The notes under the pieces: generated by a model
Databases searched by the model: none
The model's input: only the letters and a program-made list of their open reading frames with translations
What the model was told of the DNA's origin: nothing
Made by a program: the position numbers and the translations under genes
NCBI RefSeq assembly: GCF_017652985.1
Contig: NZ_JAGGDJ010000015.1
Location: forward strand, 62,001 to 126,000
DNA: 64,000 bases
Source: Paenibacillus artemisiicola
Lineage (GTDB): Bacteria; Bacillota; Bacilli; Paenibacillales; Paenibacillaceae
Direction: 5' to 3'
Part shown: in pieces, positions 41,593-52,101 of the stretch
Layout of the letters: each line of letters starts with the position of its first letter
How positions within the stretch are numbered: position 1 is the first letter of the stretch

Positions 41593-43005
41593 TTATTGCT
41601 CCATCCACTGGTGGTGGAACGTGCCTTCGCGGTCCACGCGTTGGAACGTGTGGGCGCCGAAGTAGTCGCGCTGCGCCTGCAGCAGGTTGGCCGGCAGCCG
41701 CTCGGAGCGGTAGCTGTCGTAGTACGCCAGCGCCGAAGCGAACGCCGGGACTGGGATGCCGTGAGACACGGCGGCGGACACGACTTCGCGCCATGCGCCT
41801 TGGTAATTCTCGACGACGCCTTTGAAGTACTCGTCGAGCAGCAGGTTGCGCAGCTCCGAATCGCGGTCGTACGCGTCCTTGATGTTTTGCAGGAAGCGGG
41901 CGCGGATGATGCAGCCGCCGCGGAAGATCATGGCGATGGCGCCGTAGTTCAGGTTCCAGTCATACGCTTCGGAAGCGGCGCGCATTTGCGCGAAGCCTTG
42001 GGCGTACGAGGCGATCTTGCTCGCGTAGAGCGCCTTGCGGACGGATTCGATGAACGCCTCGCGGTCGCCTTCGAAGCGGACCGGCGCCGGGCCGCCCAGC
42101 AGCTTGCTGGCCGCGACGCGCTCTTCCTTCATCGCGGAGAGGAAGCGCGCGAACACGGATTCCGTGATGATCGACAGCGGCACGCCGAGGTCGAGCGCGC
42201 TTTGGCTCGTCCATTTGCCCGTGCCCTTCTGGCCGGCCGAGTCGAGGATGACGTCGACCATCGGCTTGCCCGTCTCCGGATCGGTCTTGCCGAAGATGTC
42301 GGCCGTGATCTCGATCAGGTAGCTGTCCAGCTCGCCTTTGTTCCACTCGGTGAAAATGTCGTGCAGCTCGCTCGTGCTGAGGCCGAGCACGTCCTTCAGC
42401 AGGTGGTACGCCTCGCCGATCAGCTGCATGTCGCCGTACTCGATGCCGTTGTGCACCATCTTGACGTAGTGGCCCGCGCCGTCTTCGCCGATGTACGTCG
42501 TGCACGGCTCGCCGTTGACCTTCGCCGCGATCGCCGTCAGGATCGGCTCCACGAGTTCATACGCGCTGCGTTGGCCGCCCGGCATGATGGACGGGCCGTG
42601 AAGCGCGCCTTCCTCGCCGCCCGATACGCCCGCTCCGATGAAGCGGAAGCCTTTGGCCGAGAGCTCTTTGTTGCGGCGCTGCGTATCCGGGAAGAACGCG
42701 TTGCCGCCATCGATCAGGATGTCTCCCGGGCTCAGGTGCGGCAGCAGCGACTCGATCGTCGCGTCCGTCGGCTGGCCGGCTTTGACCATGATCAGGATTT
42801 TGCGCGGGACTTCCAGCGCGCTCACGAATTCCTCGACGCTGTACGCGCCGACGAAATTTTTGCCTTCGGCTTCCGCCAGCAGTTCCTTCGTTTTCTCCGG
42901 GGAACGGTTGTATACCGCGACCGAGAAGCCTTTGCTTTCGATGTTAAGGGCCAAGTTTTTGCCCATGACGGCTAGTCCGACGACGCCGATTTGTTGTTTG
43001 CTCAT
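41593..43005 (-). CDS. gnd: 6-phosphogluconate dehydrogenase, decarboxylating
   Basis: A 470-residue enzyme that oxidises 6-phosphogluconate to ribulose-5-phosphate and CO2 with NADP. The coenzyme loop is [20 protein letters not shown], the catalytic lysine and histidine region is [23 protein letters not shown], and the C-terminal domain carries [16 protein letters not shown] and the dimer tail [19 protein letters not shown]. Length matches the 470-residue type found in most bacteria. GAGGAGG precedes the ATG. Last gene of the operon, 16 bases after pgi. Confidence 0.97.
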   Translation of the reverse strand: MSKQQIGVVGLAVMGKNLALNIESKGFSVAVYNRSPEKTKELLAEAEGKNFVGAYSVEEFVSALEVPRKILIMVKAGQPTDATIESLLPHLSPGDILIDGGNAFFPDTQRRNKELSAKGFRFIGAGVSGGEEGALHGPSIMPGGQRSAYELVEPILTAIAAKVNGEPCTTYIGEDGAGHYVKMVHNGIEYGDMQLIGEAYHLLKDVLGLSTSELHDIFTEWNKGELDSYLIEITADIFGKTDPETGKPMVDVILDSAGQKGTGKWTSQSALDLGVPLSIITESVFARFLSAMKEERVAASKLLGGPAPVRFEGDREAFIESVRKALYASKIASYAQGFAQMRAASEAYDWNLNYGAIAMIFRGGCIIRARFLQNIKDAYDRDSELRNLLLDEYFKGVVENYQGAWREVVSAAVSHGIPVPAFASALAYYDSYRSERLPANLLQAQRDYFGAHTFQRVDREGTFHHQWMEQ

Positions 43006-43021
43006 GGTTGACGACCTCCTC

Positions 43022-44368
43022 TTATTGTTCCGATGCGGACAGACGTTTCGCAAGCTCGGCTTTTTGCGCTTCGAAGCCGGGTTTGCCCAGCAGGGCGAAC
43101 ATGTTGACCTTGTACGCTTCGACGCCCGGCTGGTCGAACGGGTTCACGCCGAGCAGCAAGCCGCTGATGCCGCAGGCTTTCTCGAAGAAATAGACCATTT
43201 CGCCGTACGTGTATTCGTTCAGCTCGTCCAGCTCGACGATCAGGTTCGGCACGCCGCCGTCGACATGCGCGAGCCGCGTTCCGATGGCCGCTTGCTTGTT
43301 CACTTCGTCCATCGTCATGCCCGCCAGGAAGTTGAGGCCGTCGAGGTTGCTCGCGTCCTTCTCGATCGTCAGCTCGACCTTCGGCTTCTTCACCGCAAGC
43401 ACGGTTTCGATCAGATCGCGCCGGCCCTCCTGGACGTATTGGCCCATAGAGTGCAGATCGGTCGTGAAATCGACGGAGGCCGGATACAAGCCCTTCAAAT
43501 CCTTGCCTTCGCTCTCGCCGAACAGCTGCTTCCACCATTCCGACACGTAGTGCAGGGACGGCTCGAAGTTCGCCAGCAGCTCGATCGATTTGCCTTTGCG
43601 GTAGAGGGCGTTGCGGACGGCGGCGTATTGGTAGCTCTCATTGGTCGCCAGATCCGCGTTGTTGTATGTCTTCGCGGCCGCGGCCGCGCCTTCCATCATC
43701 CGGTCGATGTCGAGTCCGGCGGCGGCGATCGGCAGCAGGCCGACGGCCGTCAGGACGGAGTACCGGCCGCCGACGTCGTCGGGAATGACGAACGACTCGT
43801 AGCCCTCGTCGTCGGCCAGCTTCTTCAGCGCGCCCTTCGCGGCGTCGGTCGTTGCGTAGATCCGCTTGCGCGCTTCGTCCTTGCCGTATTTCTTCTCCAT
43901 GTAGTCGCGAAGAATCCGGAAGGCGATCGCCGGTTCCGTCGTCGTGCCCGACTTGGAAATGACGTTCAAGGAGATGTCCTTGCCTTCCAACAGCTCGAGC
44001 AGATGCGTGATGTAGGTGGAGCTGATGTTTTGGCCGGCGAAGTACACCTGCGTATTGCCCTTCATCTGGTTGTGGAACGTATGCGACAGCGCTTCGATCG
44101 CGGATCTCGCGCCGAGGTACGAGCCGCCGATGCCGATGACGATCAGCGCTTCGGAATTGCCGCGAATGCGCGCCGCCGCTTCCTTGATCCGCGCGAATTC
44201 CGCTTTGTCGTATTGGAGCGGCAGATCCACCCAGCCGAGGAAATCGGAGCCCGGCCCCTGCTTCTCGTGCAGCATGCGATGCGCCACGTTCACGAACTCG
44301 CCGAAATAATCCACTTCGTGTTGACCGATGAACGACAACGCGCTCGAATAATCGAATTTAATCCCCAT
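43022..44368 (-). CDS. pgi: glucose-6-phosphate isomerase
   Basis: A 448-residue isomerase of the bacterial short type, converting fructose-6-phosphate and glucose-6-phosphate. The phosphate-binding loop is [18 protein letters not shown], the SIS motif is [16 protein letters not shown], and the active-site Glu and His region is [22 protein letters not shown]; the C-terminal signature is [24 protein letters not shown] lies upstream. Placed inside the pentose-phosphate operon, it allows fructose-6-phosphate made by transaldolase and transketolase to be recycled to the Zwf substrate. Confidence 0.97.
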   Translation of the reverse strand: MGIKFDYSSALSFIGQHEVDYFGEFVNVAHRMLHEKQGPGSDFLGWVDLPLQYDKAEFARIKEAAARIRGNSEALIVIGIGGSYLGARSAIEALSHTFHNQMKGNTQVYFAGQNISSTYITHLLELLEGKDISLNVISKSGTTTEPAIAFRILRDYMEKKYGKDEARKRIYATTDAAKGALKKLADDEGYESFVIPDDVGGRYSVLTAVGLLPIAAAGLDIDRMMEGAAAAAKTYNNADLATNESYQYAAVRNALYRKGKSIELLANFEPSLHYVSEWWKQLFGESEGKDLKGLYPASVDFTTDLHSMGQYVQEGRRDLIETVLAVKKPKVELTIEKDASNLDGLNFLAGMTMDEVNKQAAIGTRLAHVDGGVPNLIVELDELNEYTYGEMVYFFEKACGISGLLLGVNPFDQPGVEAYKVNMFALLGKPGFEAQKAELAKRLSASEQ

Positions 44369-44411
44369 TACGGTTTCTCTCCTCCTGCCTGTCGGCTTCT
44401 ATCTGTATGGG

Positions 44412-45077
44412 TTAACGAACGGCTTTCTGCCAGTCGGCGGCGAACTTCTCGATGCCGGCGTCCGTCAGCGGGTGCTTCGAGATTTGCTCGATGACCGAGA
44501 ACGGCACGGTGGCGATATGCGCGCCGGCCATCGCGACGCGGGTGACGTGGTCCGGGTGGCGGACAGAAGCCGCGATAATTTGGGTATCGAGGTTATGCAC
44601 GCGGAACAGCTCGGCTACTTTTTGCACCAGCTGCACGCCGTCTTCGGAGATGTCGTCCAGACGGCCGAGGAACGGCGATACGTACGTCGCGCCGGCGCGC
44701 GACGCGAGCAGCGCTTGGTTGACCGTGAAGATCAGCGTGACGTTCGTCTTGACGCCTTTCTTGGTCAGGTAGCGGCAAGCTTCCAGGCCGGCCAGCGTCA
44801 TCGGCAGCTTGATCGTGATGTTCTTGTCGTTGTTGTTGATCTTGATCAATTCATTCGCTTGCGCGATCATGTCTTCGGCCGTCAGCGCGTCCGGCGTCAC
44901 TTCCGCGGAGACGGATTCGACTTCCGGCACGGCCTTCAGGATTTCCTCGATGCGGTCTTCGAATTTCACGCCTTCTTTGGCGACCAGGGACGGGTTCGTC
45001 GTTACGCCGGACAGAACGCCGATTTTGTACGCTTTGTTGATATCGGCCAGGTTAGCGGTGTCGATGAAAAATTTCAT
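44412..45077 (-). CDS. tal: transaldolase of the short fructose-6-phosphate aldolase-like class
   Basis: A 221-residue TIM-barrel enzyme. It begins [36 protein letters not shown], has the Schiff-base lysine K90 in ITIKLPMT, and [31 protein letters not shown] downstream. The short class transfers dihydroxyacetone between sugar phosphates; some members act as fructose-6-phosphate aldolase. The operon context supports the transaldolase role. GGAGG lies upstream. It follows tkt after a 152-base gap that contains a strong hairpin. Confidence 0.93.
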   Translation of the reverse strand: MKFFIDTANLADINKAYKIGVLSGVTTNPSLVAKEGVKFEDRIEEILKAVPEVESVSAEVTPDALTAEDMIAQANELIKINNNDKNITIKLPMTLAGLEACRYLTKKGVKTNVTLIFTVNQALLASRAGATYVSPFLGRLDDISEDGVQLVQKVAELFRVHNLDTQIIAASVRHPDHVTRVAMAGAHIATVPFSVIEQISKHPLTDAGIEKFAADWQKAVR

Positions 45078-45119
45078 GGTTTCATTACCTCCGGATAGGG
45101 TTTTTTATGATTGAGCCCC

Positions 45120-45144
45120 GTCCGCCGGCTCGCGGCCGGCGGAC
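45120..45144. other. hairpin between tkt and tal
   Basis: Perfect nine-base arms GTCCGCCGG/CCGGCGGAC around a seven-base loop in the 152-base gap. Lacks a direct T-run, so it may be a processing or partial termination site. Confidence 0.55.
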
Positions 45145-45229
45145 GCGGCAGACATCCTCATGATCGGATCGGAACGAAATTTTTAGAAATCGGACAGTTG
45201 GCGTATCGTCGATAATCGGAAAGCAGCTC

Positions 45230-47221
45230 CTAGAGCAAGCTCTTCGCCGTTTTGACGACGTTGCCGGTCGTGAAGCCGAAGTGCGCCATCACGTCGTTCC
45301 CCGAACCCGACACGCCGAACGTGTCGATCGAGAGCACCTTGCCGCTTGGCCCGGCGTACCGGTCCCAGCCGAGCGAGATGCCCGCTTCGATGGTTACGCG
45401 CTTCGTGACGGAAGCCGGCAGCACCGCTTGCTTGTATGCGTCGTCCTGGCGCTCGAACAGCTCGCGGCTCGGCATGGCGACCACGCGGACCGACAGGTTC
45501 TCGCGCTCGAGCTCGGCCTTGGCGCTCACCGCCAGCGATACTTCGGAGCCCGTGCCGATCAGGATGACGTCCGGATTGGCGTTCGTTTCCGTCAGGACGT
45601 AGCCGCCCTTCGCGACGTCGCCGACGTTCGCTTTGGTCGCTTCGTATACCGGCAGGTTCTGGCGGCTCAGAATAAGGGCGACCGGACCTTCGTTTTGCTG
45701 CAGCGCGTACGCCCAGGCGCTGGCCGTTTCGTTCGCGTCCGACGGACGGATGACCGTCAAGCCCGGAATCGTGCGCAGCGCCGCGAGGTGCTCGACCGGC
45801 TCGTGCGTCGGGCCGTCCTCGCCGACCGCGATGGAGTCATGCGTGAAGACGTACGTGACGGGCAGCTTCTGCAGCGCCGCCAAGCGGATGGATGGCCGCA
45901 GGTAGTCGCTGAAGACGAAGAACGTGCTGACGAACGGCTTCACGCCGCCGTGCAGCGCCATGCCGTTGCCGGCCGCGCCCATCGCGTGCTCGCGGACGCC
46001 GAAGTAGACGTTGCGTCCGGCGTACGAGTCGATCGCGAAGGTGCCTTCGCCGCCGATTTCGGTCATCGTCGAGTGGGACAGGTCGGCGCTGCCGCCGAAG
46101 ATGGACGGCACGAGCTTCACGAAGTGATTGATCGCGTTGCCGCTGGCCACGCGGGTCGAGACCGTCTTGGCCGGGTCGAACGTGAGCACGTCCGCGGCGT
46201 CGATCGTCACGTTGCCGTCGATGACGTTCGCCAGCTCCCCGCCGAGCGACGGATACTGCGCATTGTACGTTTCGAGCAGTCGGTTCCATTCTGCTTCTTT
46301 GGCCGCGCCTTTATGCTTCAGCTCCGCAAAATGCGCTTTGACGTCTTCCGGCACGTAAAACTCCTCTTCGTAGTTCCAGCCGTAGACGGCTTTCGTCGCT
46401 TGGCCCTCTTCCTTGCCGAGCGGCGCGCCGTGCGCCTTGTTCGTGCCGGCCACCTTGCTGCCGTACCCGATGACGGTGCGGATCTCGATCAGCGTCGGCT
46501 GCGTTTCGTTTTGCTTCGCCGCTTCGATCGCCTTCGCGATCGCCGCTACGTCGTTGCCGTCCTCCACCCGCAGGTACTGCCATTGCGCCGACTCCGCGCG
46601 CTTCTGGACGTTCTCGCCGAAGGAGAGGTTCAGATCGCCGTCGAGGGAGATGTCGTTGGAATCGTACAAGACGACCAGCTTGCCCAGTTTCATGTGGCCC
46701 GCCATCGACATCGCTTCATACGAGATGCCTTCCATCAAGCAGCCGTCGCCGACGAGGGCGTAGGTGTAATGGTCGACCACCGGGAAGCCGTCGCGGTTGT
46801 ACTTGGCGCCCAGATGCGCCTCCGCCATCGCCATGCCGACCGCCATCGCGATTCCTTGGCCGAGCGGCCCCGTCGTGGCGTCGACGCCGTCCGTGTGGCC
46901 GTATTCCGGATGTCCCGGCGTCTTGCTGTTCAGCTTGCGGAACTGCTTCAGGTCGTCCAGCGATACTTGGTAGCCGGACAGATGGAGCAAGCTGTACAGC
47001 AGCGCCGAGCCGTGCCCGGCGGAGAGGACGAAGCGGTCGCGGTTGAACCATTTGGCGTGCGCCGGGTTATGGTTCAGCTGGCGGGACCAGAGCGCGTACG
47101 CCATCGGCGCGGCGCCCATCGGCAGGCCGGGATGGCCGGAGTTGGCGGCGTTGATGGCATCGATCGACAAGGTCCGGATCGTATCGATGGCGAGTTGGTC
47201 AATGGTTTGCGTGGTAGGCAT
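45230..47221 (-). CDS. tkt: transketolase
   Basis: A 663-residue thiamine-diphosphate enzyme that moves two-carbon units between sugar phosphates. The N-terminal motif is [21 protein letters not shown], the ThDP motif begins [19 protein letters not shown] and ends near NDISLDG, the pyrimidine domain has [21 protein letters not shown] and [19 protein letters not shown]. The C-terminal domain is complete. AAGGAGC precedes the ATG, which lies 23 bases inside the end of zwf, so the two are translationally coupled. Confidence 0.97.
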   Translation of the reverse strand: MPTTQTIDQLAIDTIRTLSIDAINAANSGHPGLPMGAAPMAYALWSRQLNHNPAHAKWFNRDRFVLSAGHGSALLYSLLHLSGYQVSLDDLKQFRKLNSKTPGHPEYGHTDGVDATTGPLGQGIAMAVGMAMAEAHLGAKYNRDGFPVVDHYTYALVGDGCLMEGISYEAMSMAGHMKLGKLVVLYDSNDISLDGDLNLSFGENVQKRAESAQWQYLRVEDGNDVAAIAKAIEAAKQNETQPTLIEIRTVIGYGSKVAGTNKAHGAPLGKEEGQATKAVYGWNYEEEFYVPEDVKAHFAELKHKGAAKEAEWNRLLETYNAQYPSLGGELANVIDGNVTIDAADVLTFDPAKTVSTRVASGNAINHFVKLVPSIFGGSADLSHSTMTEIGGEGTFAIDSYAGRNVYFGVREHAMGAAGNGMALHGGVKPFVSTFFVFSDYLRPSIRLAALQKLPVTYVFTHDSIAVGEDGPTHEPVEHLAALRTIPGLTVIRPSDANETASAWAYALQQNEGPVALILSRQNLPVYEATKANVGDVAKGGYVLTETNANPDVILIGTGSEVSLAVSAKAELERENLSVRVVAMPSRELFERQDDAYKQAVLPASVTKRVTIEAGISLGWDRYAGPSGKVLSIDTFGVSGSGNDVMAHFGFTTGNVVKTAKSLL

Positions 47222-48722
47222 AGGTGGCTCCTTCTTTCGTTTGGGTTTGATTGTCGGCGTCGTCGAACCGCCAGCGGTGGCCGTTGCGGGCGAGCAGCTC
47301 GTCGGCCTCGGCCGGGCCGTAGGTGCCGGCCGCGTACGTCCGAAGCGGCACGAGATCGTCCTTGAAGGCGTCGAGGATCGGCTGTACCCATTTCCAGGAC
47401 AGCTCCACTTCGTCCCAGTGCGCGAAGAACGTCGGATCGCCCTGCAGCGCGTCGTGGATCAGGTTCTCGTACGCTTCGGGCACGTCCTGCTGGCTCGTGT
47501 GGAAGTTGACGAGCATCGGCTGGAATTCGCCTTTATGCTGCGGGTCCCGCGTGTTCAGCTGCAGCGTGATGCCTTCGTTCGGGCTGATCTCGAAGACGAG
47601 CAGGTTCGGCGCTTTCGTCTTGTCGTCCGACTGCGTATGCTCGCCGGCCAGCTCTTTGAATTCGATGACGATCCGCGTCGACTTCTCCTTCATCCGCTTG
47701 CCGGTCCGAATATAGAACGGCACGCCCCGCCAAAAATAATCGTCGATGTGCAGCTCGGCGGCGATGAACGTGTCGTTCGCCGAATCCGCCGCGATGCCCG
47801 GCTCCGACGTGTAACCGACGACCGGCTTGCCTTGGATCTCGCCCGCCGCGTACTGCCCGCGGACGACGTTGGCGGCCACGTCTTCCTTCGCCAGCGGCTC
47901 GAGCGCCTCGATCACCTTCCGCTTCTTCGTGCGCACTTCGTCCGAAGTGCTGTTGTGCGGCAGATGAATCGCGAGCATCATGAGCAGCTGCAGCATGTGG
48001 TTCTGGAACATGTCGCGGACGGCGCCGACGTGATCGTAATACCCCGCGCGCTCCTCGACGCCGACCGTCTCGTTCGCCGTGATCTGCACGTTGGCGATGT
48101 GCCGGTTCGTCCAGAGCGCTTGCAGCACCGGATTCGCCTGCTGGAGAATTTCCAGCTTCTGCACCATCGGCTTGCCGAGATAGTGGTCGATGCGGTAAAT
48201 CTCGTCCTCGGCGAACGAGCGGCTCAGCTTCGCGTTCAAGTCGCGGGCGGACTGCAGATCGTGGCCGAACGGCTTCTCGATGACGAGGCGTTTCCAGCCG
48301 TCGGCGGAGCCGAGCCCGCTATCGCGGATGTTCGCGGCGATCGTCTCGAAGAATTCGGGACCGACCGACAAGTAGAAGAGACGGTTCGGCGCGGCGCCGA
48401 GCTCCGCTTCGCGCGCTTCGACCAGCCGCAGCAGCTTCTCGTAATCCTCCTTGCGGCCGATGTCGAGGACGTTGTAGCGGAACGCGTTCAGGAACGCGTC
48501 CAGCGACTCGCCTTCGTTCGCCTCGCGGCGCGAGAAGCTCCGGAGCGACCGGGCGACGTTCTCCCGGAACGTCTCGTCGGTCAGCTCCCTTCTTCCCAGC
48601 CCGACGACGGAGAAAGCATTCGGCAGCTTTCCGTCGACGAACAGATTATACAAAGCGGGATATATTTTGCGTTTCGCCAAATCCCCCGTAGCTCCAAACA
48701 AGACAAACGTCGTTGCCTCCAT
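47199..48722 (-). CDS. zwf: glucose-6-phosphate 1-dehydrogenase
   Basis: A 507-residue enzyme that oxidises glucose-6-phosphate to the 6-phosphogluconolactone with NADP. Coenzyme loop [19 protein letters not shown] (residues 6-24), the IEKPFGHDL motif near 148-156, and the active-site signature RIDHYLGK at 177-184. First gene of the operon zwf-tkt-tal-pgi-gnd. It is divergent from a LysR gene, 118 bases away, which is its probable regulator. The operon makes NADPH and pentoses from glucose-6-phosphate; the lactonase for the intervening step is at 31421. Confidence 0.97.
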   Translation of the reverse strand: MEATTFVLFGATGDLAKRKIYPALYNLFVDGKLPNAFSVVGLGRRELTDETFRENVARSLRSFSRREANEGESLDAFLNAFRYNVLDIGRKEDYEKLLRLVEAREAELGAAPNRLFYLSVGPEFFETIAANIRDSGLGSADGWKRLVIEKPFGHDLQSARDLNAKLSRSFAEDEIYRIDHYLGKPMVQKLEILQQANPVLQALWTNRHIANVQITANETVGVEERAGYYDHVGAVRDMFQNHMLQLLMMLAIHLPHNSTSDEVRTKKRKVIEALEPLAKEDVAANVVRGQYAAGEIQGKPVVGYTSEPGIAADSANDTFIAAELHIDDYFWRGVPFYIRTGKRMKEKSTRIVIEFKELAGEHTQSDDKTKAPNLLVFEISPNEGITLQLNTRDPQHKGEFQPMLVNFHTSQQDVPEAYENLIHDALQGDPTFFAHWDEVELSWKWVQPILDAFKDDLVPLRTYAAGTYGPAEADELLARNGHRWRFDDADNQTQTKEGATYAYHANH

Positions 48723-48840
48723 GGTTCATGACTCCTTCCGGCGTGCTTTCTCTGAAATGCTGGTTTCTCTTCCTTGGTTCAACTATAATACGATTAACAT
48801 CTATACAAGTAATTAATATATTTCACAGGAGCTATAGACC
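48723..48840. promoter_or_regulatory. divergent control region zwf/LysR
   Basis: An AT-rich 118-base gap, in marked contrast with its GC-rich surroundings, holding minus-strand -10-like TATTAT/TATAGT sequences for zwf and a TATATT stretch for the LysR gene. A LysR site is expected; a unique one could not be chosen. Confidence 0.55.
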
Positions 48841-49725
48841 ATGTCTATGACCAATAACTACGAGCTGTACAAGGTGTTTTACTGGGCCGCCAAAACGGGC
48901 AGCCTCACGCAGGCCGCCAAAGCGCTGTACTTGACGCAGCCGAGCGTCAGCCATGCGATCAAGCAGCTCGAGGACAGCTTCGGTCTCACCCTCTTCTACC
49001 GTAACTCCAAAGGCGTGGCGTTGACGCAGGAAGGAAGCATCTTGTATTCGTACATCGAGAAATCGCAAATTCTGATCTCGATCGCGGAAGAGAAGATGGC
49101 CGCCCTCAAAAACCTCGACAGCGGCGAGCTGCGGCTCGGCGGCAGCGACTCGCTGTTCAAGCATTATTTGCTTCCCTTTCTCGAGGAATTCCATCAGAAG
49201 CATCCCGGAATCAAGCTGCACTTGAATCACGGGACGACGCCGGAGACGATCTCGTTCCTGAAGGAAGGCCGCATCGACGTCGGCGTCGTGCGGATGCCGA
49301 TCGTCGACGAGCAGATCGAGGTCTTGAAAGGCATCCAGCTCCAGGACTGCTTCGTGGCGGGCAACCTGTACGCCGAGCTGAAGGGCGAGGTCCTGACGAT
49401 GAAGGAGCTGCTGGAATACCCCATCATCCTATTCTCGCGCAACAGCCGGGTCCGAATGGCGATCACGGAGCTGTTCCAAAGCTACGGCTTCGAGATCAGG
49501 CCCGAGATCGAGGTCGGCAGCGTCGACCTGCTCATCGAATTCGCGCGCAAAGGGCTCGGCATCTCCTACGTGACCCGGGAATTCGTGACCCGCGAGCTCG
49601 AGGAAGGATCGTTGTTCGAAATCCGGCTCGACGTCAAGCTGCCGCCTTCGCAGGTCGGCTTCATGATGATGCGCAACATGCCGCTGTCGAACGCGGCACG
49701 CAAATTCATGGAGCTGGTTCACTGA
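48841..49725 (+). CDS. LysR-family regulator, probable activator of the zwf operon
   Basis: A 294-residue LysR protein: NNYELYKVFYWAAKTGSLTQAAKALYLTQPSVSHAIKQLEDSFGLTLFYRNSKGVALTQEG, then the effector domain from SGELRLGGSDSLFKHYLLPFLEEFHQKHPGIKLHLNHGTTPETISFL. ACAGGAG precedes the ATG. Divergence from zwf implies control of the pentose-phosphate operon, with a sugar phosphate or redox signal as the likely effector (inference). It is followed by a strong terminator. Confidence 0.9.
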   Translation: MSMTNNYELYKVFYWAAKTGSLTQAAKALYLTQPSVSHAIKQLEDSFGLTLFYRNSKGVALTQEGSILYSYIEKSQILISIAEEKMAALKNLDSGELRLGGSDSLFKHYLLPFLEEFHQKHPGIKLHLNHGTTPETISFLKEGRIDVGVVRMPIVDEQIEVLKGIQLQDCFVAGNLYAELKGEVLTMKELLEYPIILFSRNSRVRMAITELFQSYGFEIRPEIEVGSVDLLIEFARKGLGISYVTREFVTRELEEGSLFEIRLDVKLPPSQVGFMMMRNMPLSNAARKFMELVH

Positions 49726-49753
49726 AGACGGCGCCGGAACGGCTTTTCACGGC

Positions 49754-49782
49754 AAGCCCGCGATCGAATCGCGGGCTTTTTT
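49754..49782 (+). terminator. terminator of the LysR gene
   Basis: AAGCCCGCGAT-CGA-ATCGCGGGCTT followed by TTTT. Confidence 0.92.
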
Positions 49783-49918
49783 GCCGTGCTCGCGGCGAGC
49801 GGCCCATCCGGCAATCCCCGACCTAAGCAGGGGGCGCGGCCTGAGCGCAGGTCGGTTTTTCCATGCCGCGCCTTCCGGTATAGTTGCTAGCAGAGAACTT
49901 ATTCAGGAGGTTAACCGC

Positions 49919-50839
49919 ATGACAGAAGCAGTCCTGCAGCTACGCAATTTGACCAAAACCGTCGGCAGACGCAATATCGTCGACAATCTGACCTTCGACA
50001 TTCAGCCCGGCGAAATTTTCGGCTTCCTCGGCCCGAACGGCGCGGGCAAGACGACCACGATCCGCATGATCGTCGGCTTGATCTCGATGACGAAGGGAGA
50101 AGCGATCATCAAGGGCATTCCCGTCGGCACGCATTTCGAGCTGGCGATGACGCACGTCGGCGCGATCGTCGAAAATCCCGAGATGTATAAATTTCTGACC
50201 GGCTACCAGAACCTCATCCACTTCGCGCGCCGGCACGAAGGCGTGATGAAAGCGCGCATCGACGAAGTCGTCGCGCTCCTCGGCCTGCAAAACCGGATCC
50301 ACGAGAAGGTCAAACGCTACTCGCTCGGCATGCGCCAGCGGCTCGGCGTCGCCCAGGCGATCCTGCACCGCCCGTCGCTGCTCATTCTCGACGAGCCGAC
50401 CAACGGACTCGATCCGGCGGGCATCCGCGAGCTGCGCGATTACTTGCGCAAGCTGACGCGCGAGGAAGGGACCGCCGTCATCGTCTCCTCCCACCTGCTG
50501 TCGGAGATGGAGCTGATGTGCGACCGCGTCGCGATCATCCAGTCCGGCAAGCTGGTCGACGTCCGGTCGATTCAGGAAACCCGGGACGACGCGCAGTCCA
50601 AGATCGTCATCGAAACCGGCGATAGCGCTGCCGCTCTGCGCCTGCTCGCATCGGCGTTCGATCCGGGGCTCGTGCGCGAGACCGGCGGCCGGCTGGAGCT
50701 GACGGCGGACAAAGCCGTCATCCCGCATCTCGTGCGGCTGCTCGTCGGCGCCGAGATCGACGTGCTCGGGATTCACGCCGCGCAGCGATCGCTCGAGGAT
50801 CAATTCCTGGAAATTACCGGAGGTGAGATGGTTGTCTAG
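49919..50839 (+). CDS. ABC transporter ATP-binding protein (BcrA/NatA-like)
   Basis: A 306-residue ATPase. Walker A is GPNGAGKTT, the Q-loop region VGAIVENPEMYKFLTGYQNLIHFAR matches the BcrA-type of bacitracin and lantibiotic exporters, the signature is YSLGMRQRLGVAQAI, and Walker B is LLILDEPTNGLDPAGI, with the switch H in VIVSSHLLSEMELMCD. A C-terminal regulatory part follows. AGGAGG precedes the ATG. The permease gene overlaps its end by eight bases. It exports a peptide antibiotic, ion or similar; no sensor kinase is next to it. Confidence 0.94.
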   Translation: MTEAVLQLRNLTKTVGRRNIVDNLTFDIQPGEIFGFLGPNGAGKTTTIRMIVGLISMTKGEAIIKGIPVGTHFELAMTHVGAIVENPEMYKFLTGYQNLIHFARRHEGVMKARIDEVVALLGLQNRIHEKVKRYSLGMRQRLGVAQAILHRPSLLILDEPTNGLDPAGIRELRDYLRKLTREEGTAVIVSSHLLSEMELMCDRVAIIQSGKLVDVRSIQETRDDAQSKIVIETGDSAAALRLLASAFDPGLVRETGGRLELTADKAVIPHLVRLLVGAEIDVLGIHAAQRSLEDQFLEITGGEMVV

Positions 50840-51773
50840 TCTTAGCAAACTGATTCGCAACGAAAACATGAAAATTTACCGCCGTCCGCGCACGTGGGCG
50901 ATGATCGGCTTTCTCCTGCTCGCCATCGGCCTCATGAGCGGGCTCATGAAGTGGGATGCCGGCAACGACGGCGAGACGGATTGGCGCCAGCAGCTGACCC
51001 AGCAAAACGACAAGCTGCAGCAGGAGCTGCAGGCGCATCCGGACGATAACGAGCATCTGGAGAACGCGATCAAGCTGAACGCCTATTACCTGGATCACGA
51101 TATCGATCCGAACCGGCTGACGATGTGGACGTACGTGAACAATTCGGCTTCGCTCATCATTTTGGTGACGATACTGACCGTCATCGTCGCGGCCGACATG
51201 ATCGCCATGGAATTTTCATGGGGCACGGTCAAGCTGCTGCTCGTCGGGCCCGCATCCAGAACGAAGATCATGGCGGCCAAGTATATCGCCACGCTGGGCT
51301 ACGCGCTCCTGCTGCTCGTGATCTCGTTCGCGGCCGCCTTCGCCGCGGGCGGCATCCTGGAAGGCTTCGGCGCCTTGAGCGAGCCGCACGTGACGATCGC
51401 GAACGGCGTCGTCCATGAAGGCTCCATGATCGCGAACGCGCTGCAGAAGTACGGCTTCGCCGTCGTCTCGCTGCTGCTGTACGTCACGATGGCATTCATG
51501 ATCTCGGCCGCGTTCCGCAGCTCCTCGATGGCCATCGCCTTCTCGCTCCTGTTCATCTTCCTCGGCAATTCGCTGTCCGAGCTGCTGCGCGGGTACGAGT
51601 GGGTGAAATACCTGCTCTTCTCGAACATCGACCTGACGCAGTACATGGAGGGCTCCTCGCCGCTGAGGCCGGAGATGACGCTGTCCTTCTCCATCCTCAT
51701 GCTGGTCGCGTATTACGCGGTCTTCCAGCTCGTGGCTTGGCTGCTGTTCACGAGACGCGACGTCGCGGCCTGA
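50832..51773 (+). CDS. ABC-2-type permease partner of the preceding ATPase
   Basis: About 313 residues. The start is the TTG at 50832, eight bases after GGAGG; the upstream GTG at 50823 overlaps that site. After a short cytoplasmic N-terminus (LSKLIRNENMKIYRRPRTW) comes helix 1, then an outer loop of about 75 residues (DAGNDGETDWRQQLTQQNDKLQQELQAHPDDNEHLE...) and five more helices including SASLIILVTILTVIVAADMIAMEFSWGTVKLLLVGPASRTKIMAAKYIATL. This is the layout of BcrB-like ABC-2 permeases. Overlap with the ATPase gene implies coupled translation. Confidence 0.9.
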   Translation: MSSLSKLIRNENMKIYRRPRTWAMIGFLLLAIGLMSGLMKWDAGNDGETDWRQQLTQQNDKLQQELQAHPDDNEHLENAIKLNAYYLDHDIDPNRLTMWTYVNNSASLIILVTILTVIVAADMIAMEFSWGTVKLLLVGPASRTKIMAAKYIATLGYALLLLVISFAAAFAAGGILEGFGALSEPHVTIANGVVHEGSMIANALQKYGFAVVSLLLYVTMAFMISAAFRSSSMAIAFSLLFIFLGNSLSELLRGYEWVKYLLFSNIDLTQYMEGSSPLRPEMTLSFSILMLVAYYAVFQLVAWLLFTRRDVAA

Positions 51774-51798
51774 GCATTCGAATAGACGCATAAGGCGC

Positions 51799-51837
51799 AA
51801 AAAACACGCTGCCGGCTCGCCGCAAGCGTGTTTTTTT
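51799..51837 (+). terminator. terminator of the ABC-2 exporter operon
   Basis: AAAAACACGCT ... AGCGTGTTTTTTT around a CCGG-containing inner stem. Confidence 0.9.
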
Positions 51838-52062
51838 GCGCGCATTGCGCGAGCGCTCGTTCGGGCCTCGATTCGACGCGCGGGCGGATGGATGGTCGGT
51901 AGTCGGTTGCCGTCACCGCGGCGGACCGGTTGCCGGTACACCGCGGCGAACCGGAAGCGGTGCTGGACGAACCGGCGCCGGGCAACGCGGCGGGCCGGAA
52001 GCCGGCAGCGCGGAGCGGATTCGGCTCCGGCAAAAGCCGCCTCGGCCCAAGTTTCGTTTACG

Positions 52063-52098
52063 CAAAAAAGGAACCCGGCACGCTGCCGGATTCCTTCT
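52063..52098 (-). terminator. terminator of the 14-helix MFS gene
   Basis: Minus-strand AAGGAATCCGGCA-GCG-TGCCGGGTTCCTT (one mismatch) followed by TTTT. Confidence 0.8.
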
Positions 52099-52101
52099 TC
52101 A

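Noticed and set aside
41284-42975. 563-codon plus-strand ORF opposite gnd
   Set aside because: Composition typical of antisense frames in GC-rich DNA, no homologous pattern.
45281-47365. 694-codon plus-strand ORF opposite tkt
   Set aside because: Arg/Val-rich antisense shadow; tkt on the other strand has all conserved motifs.
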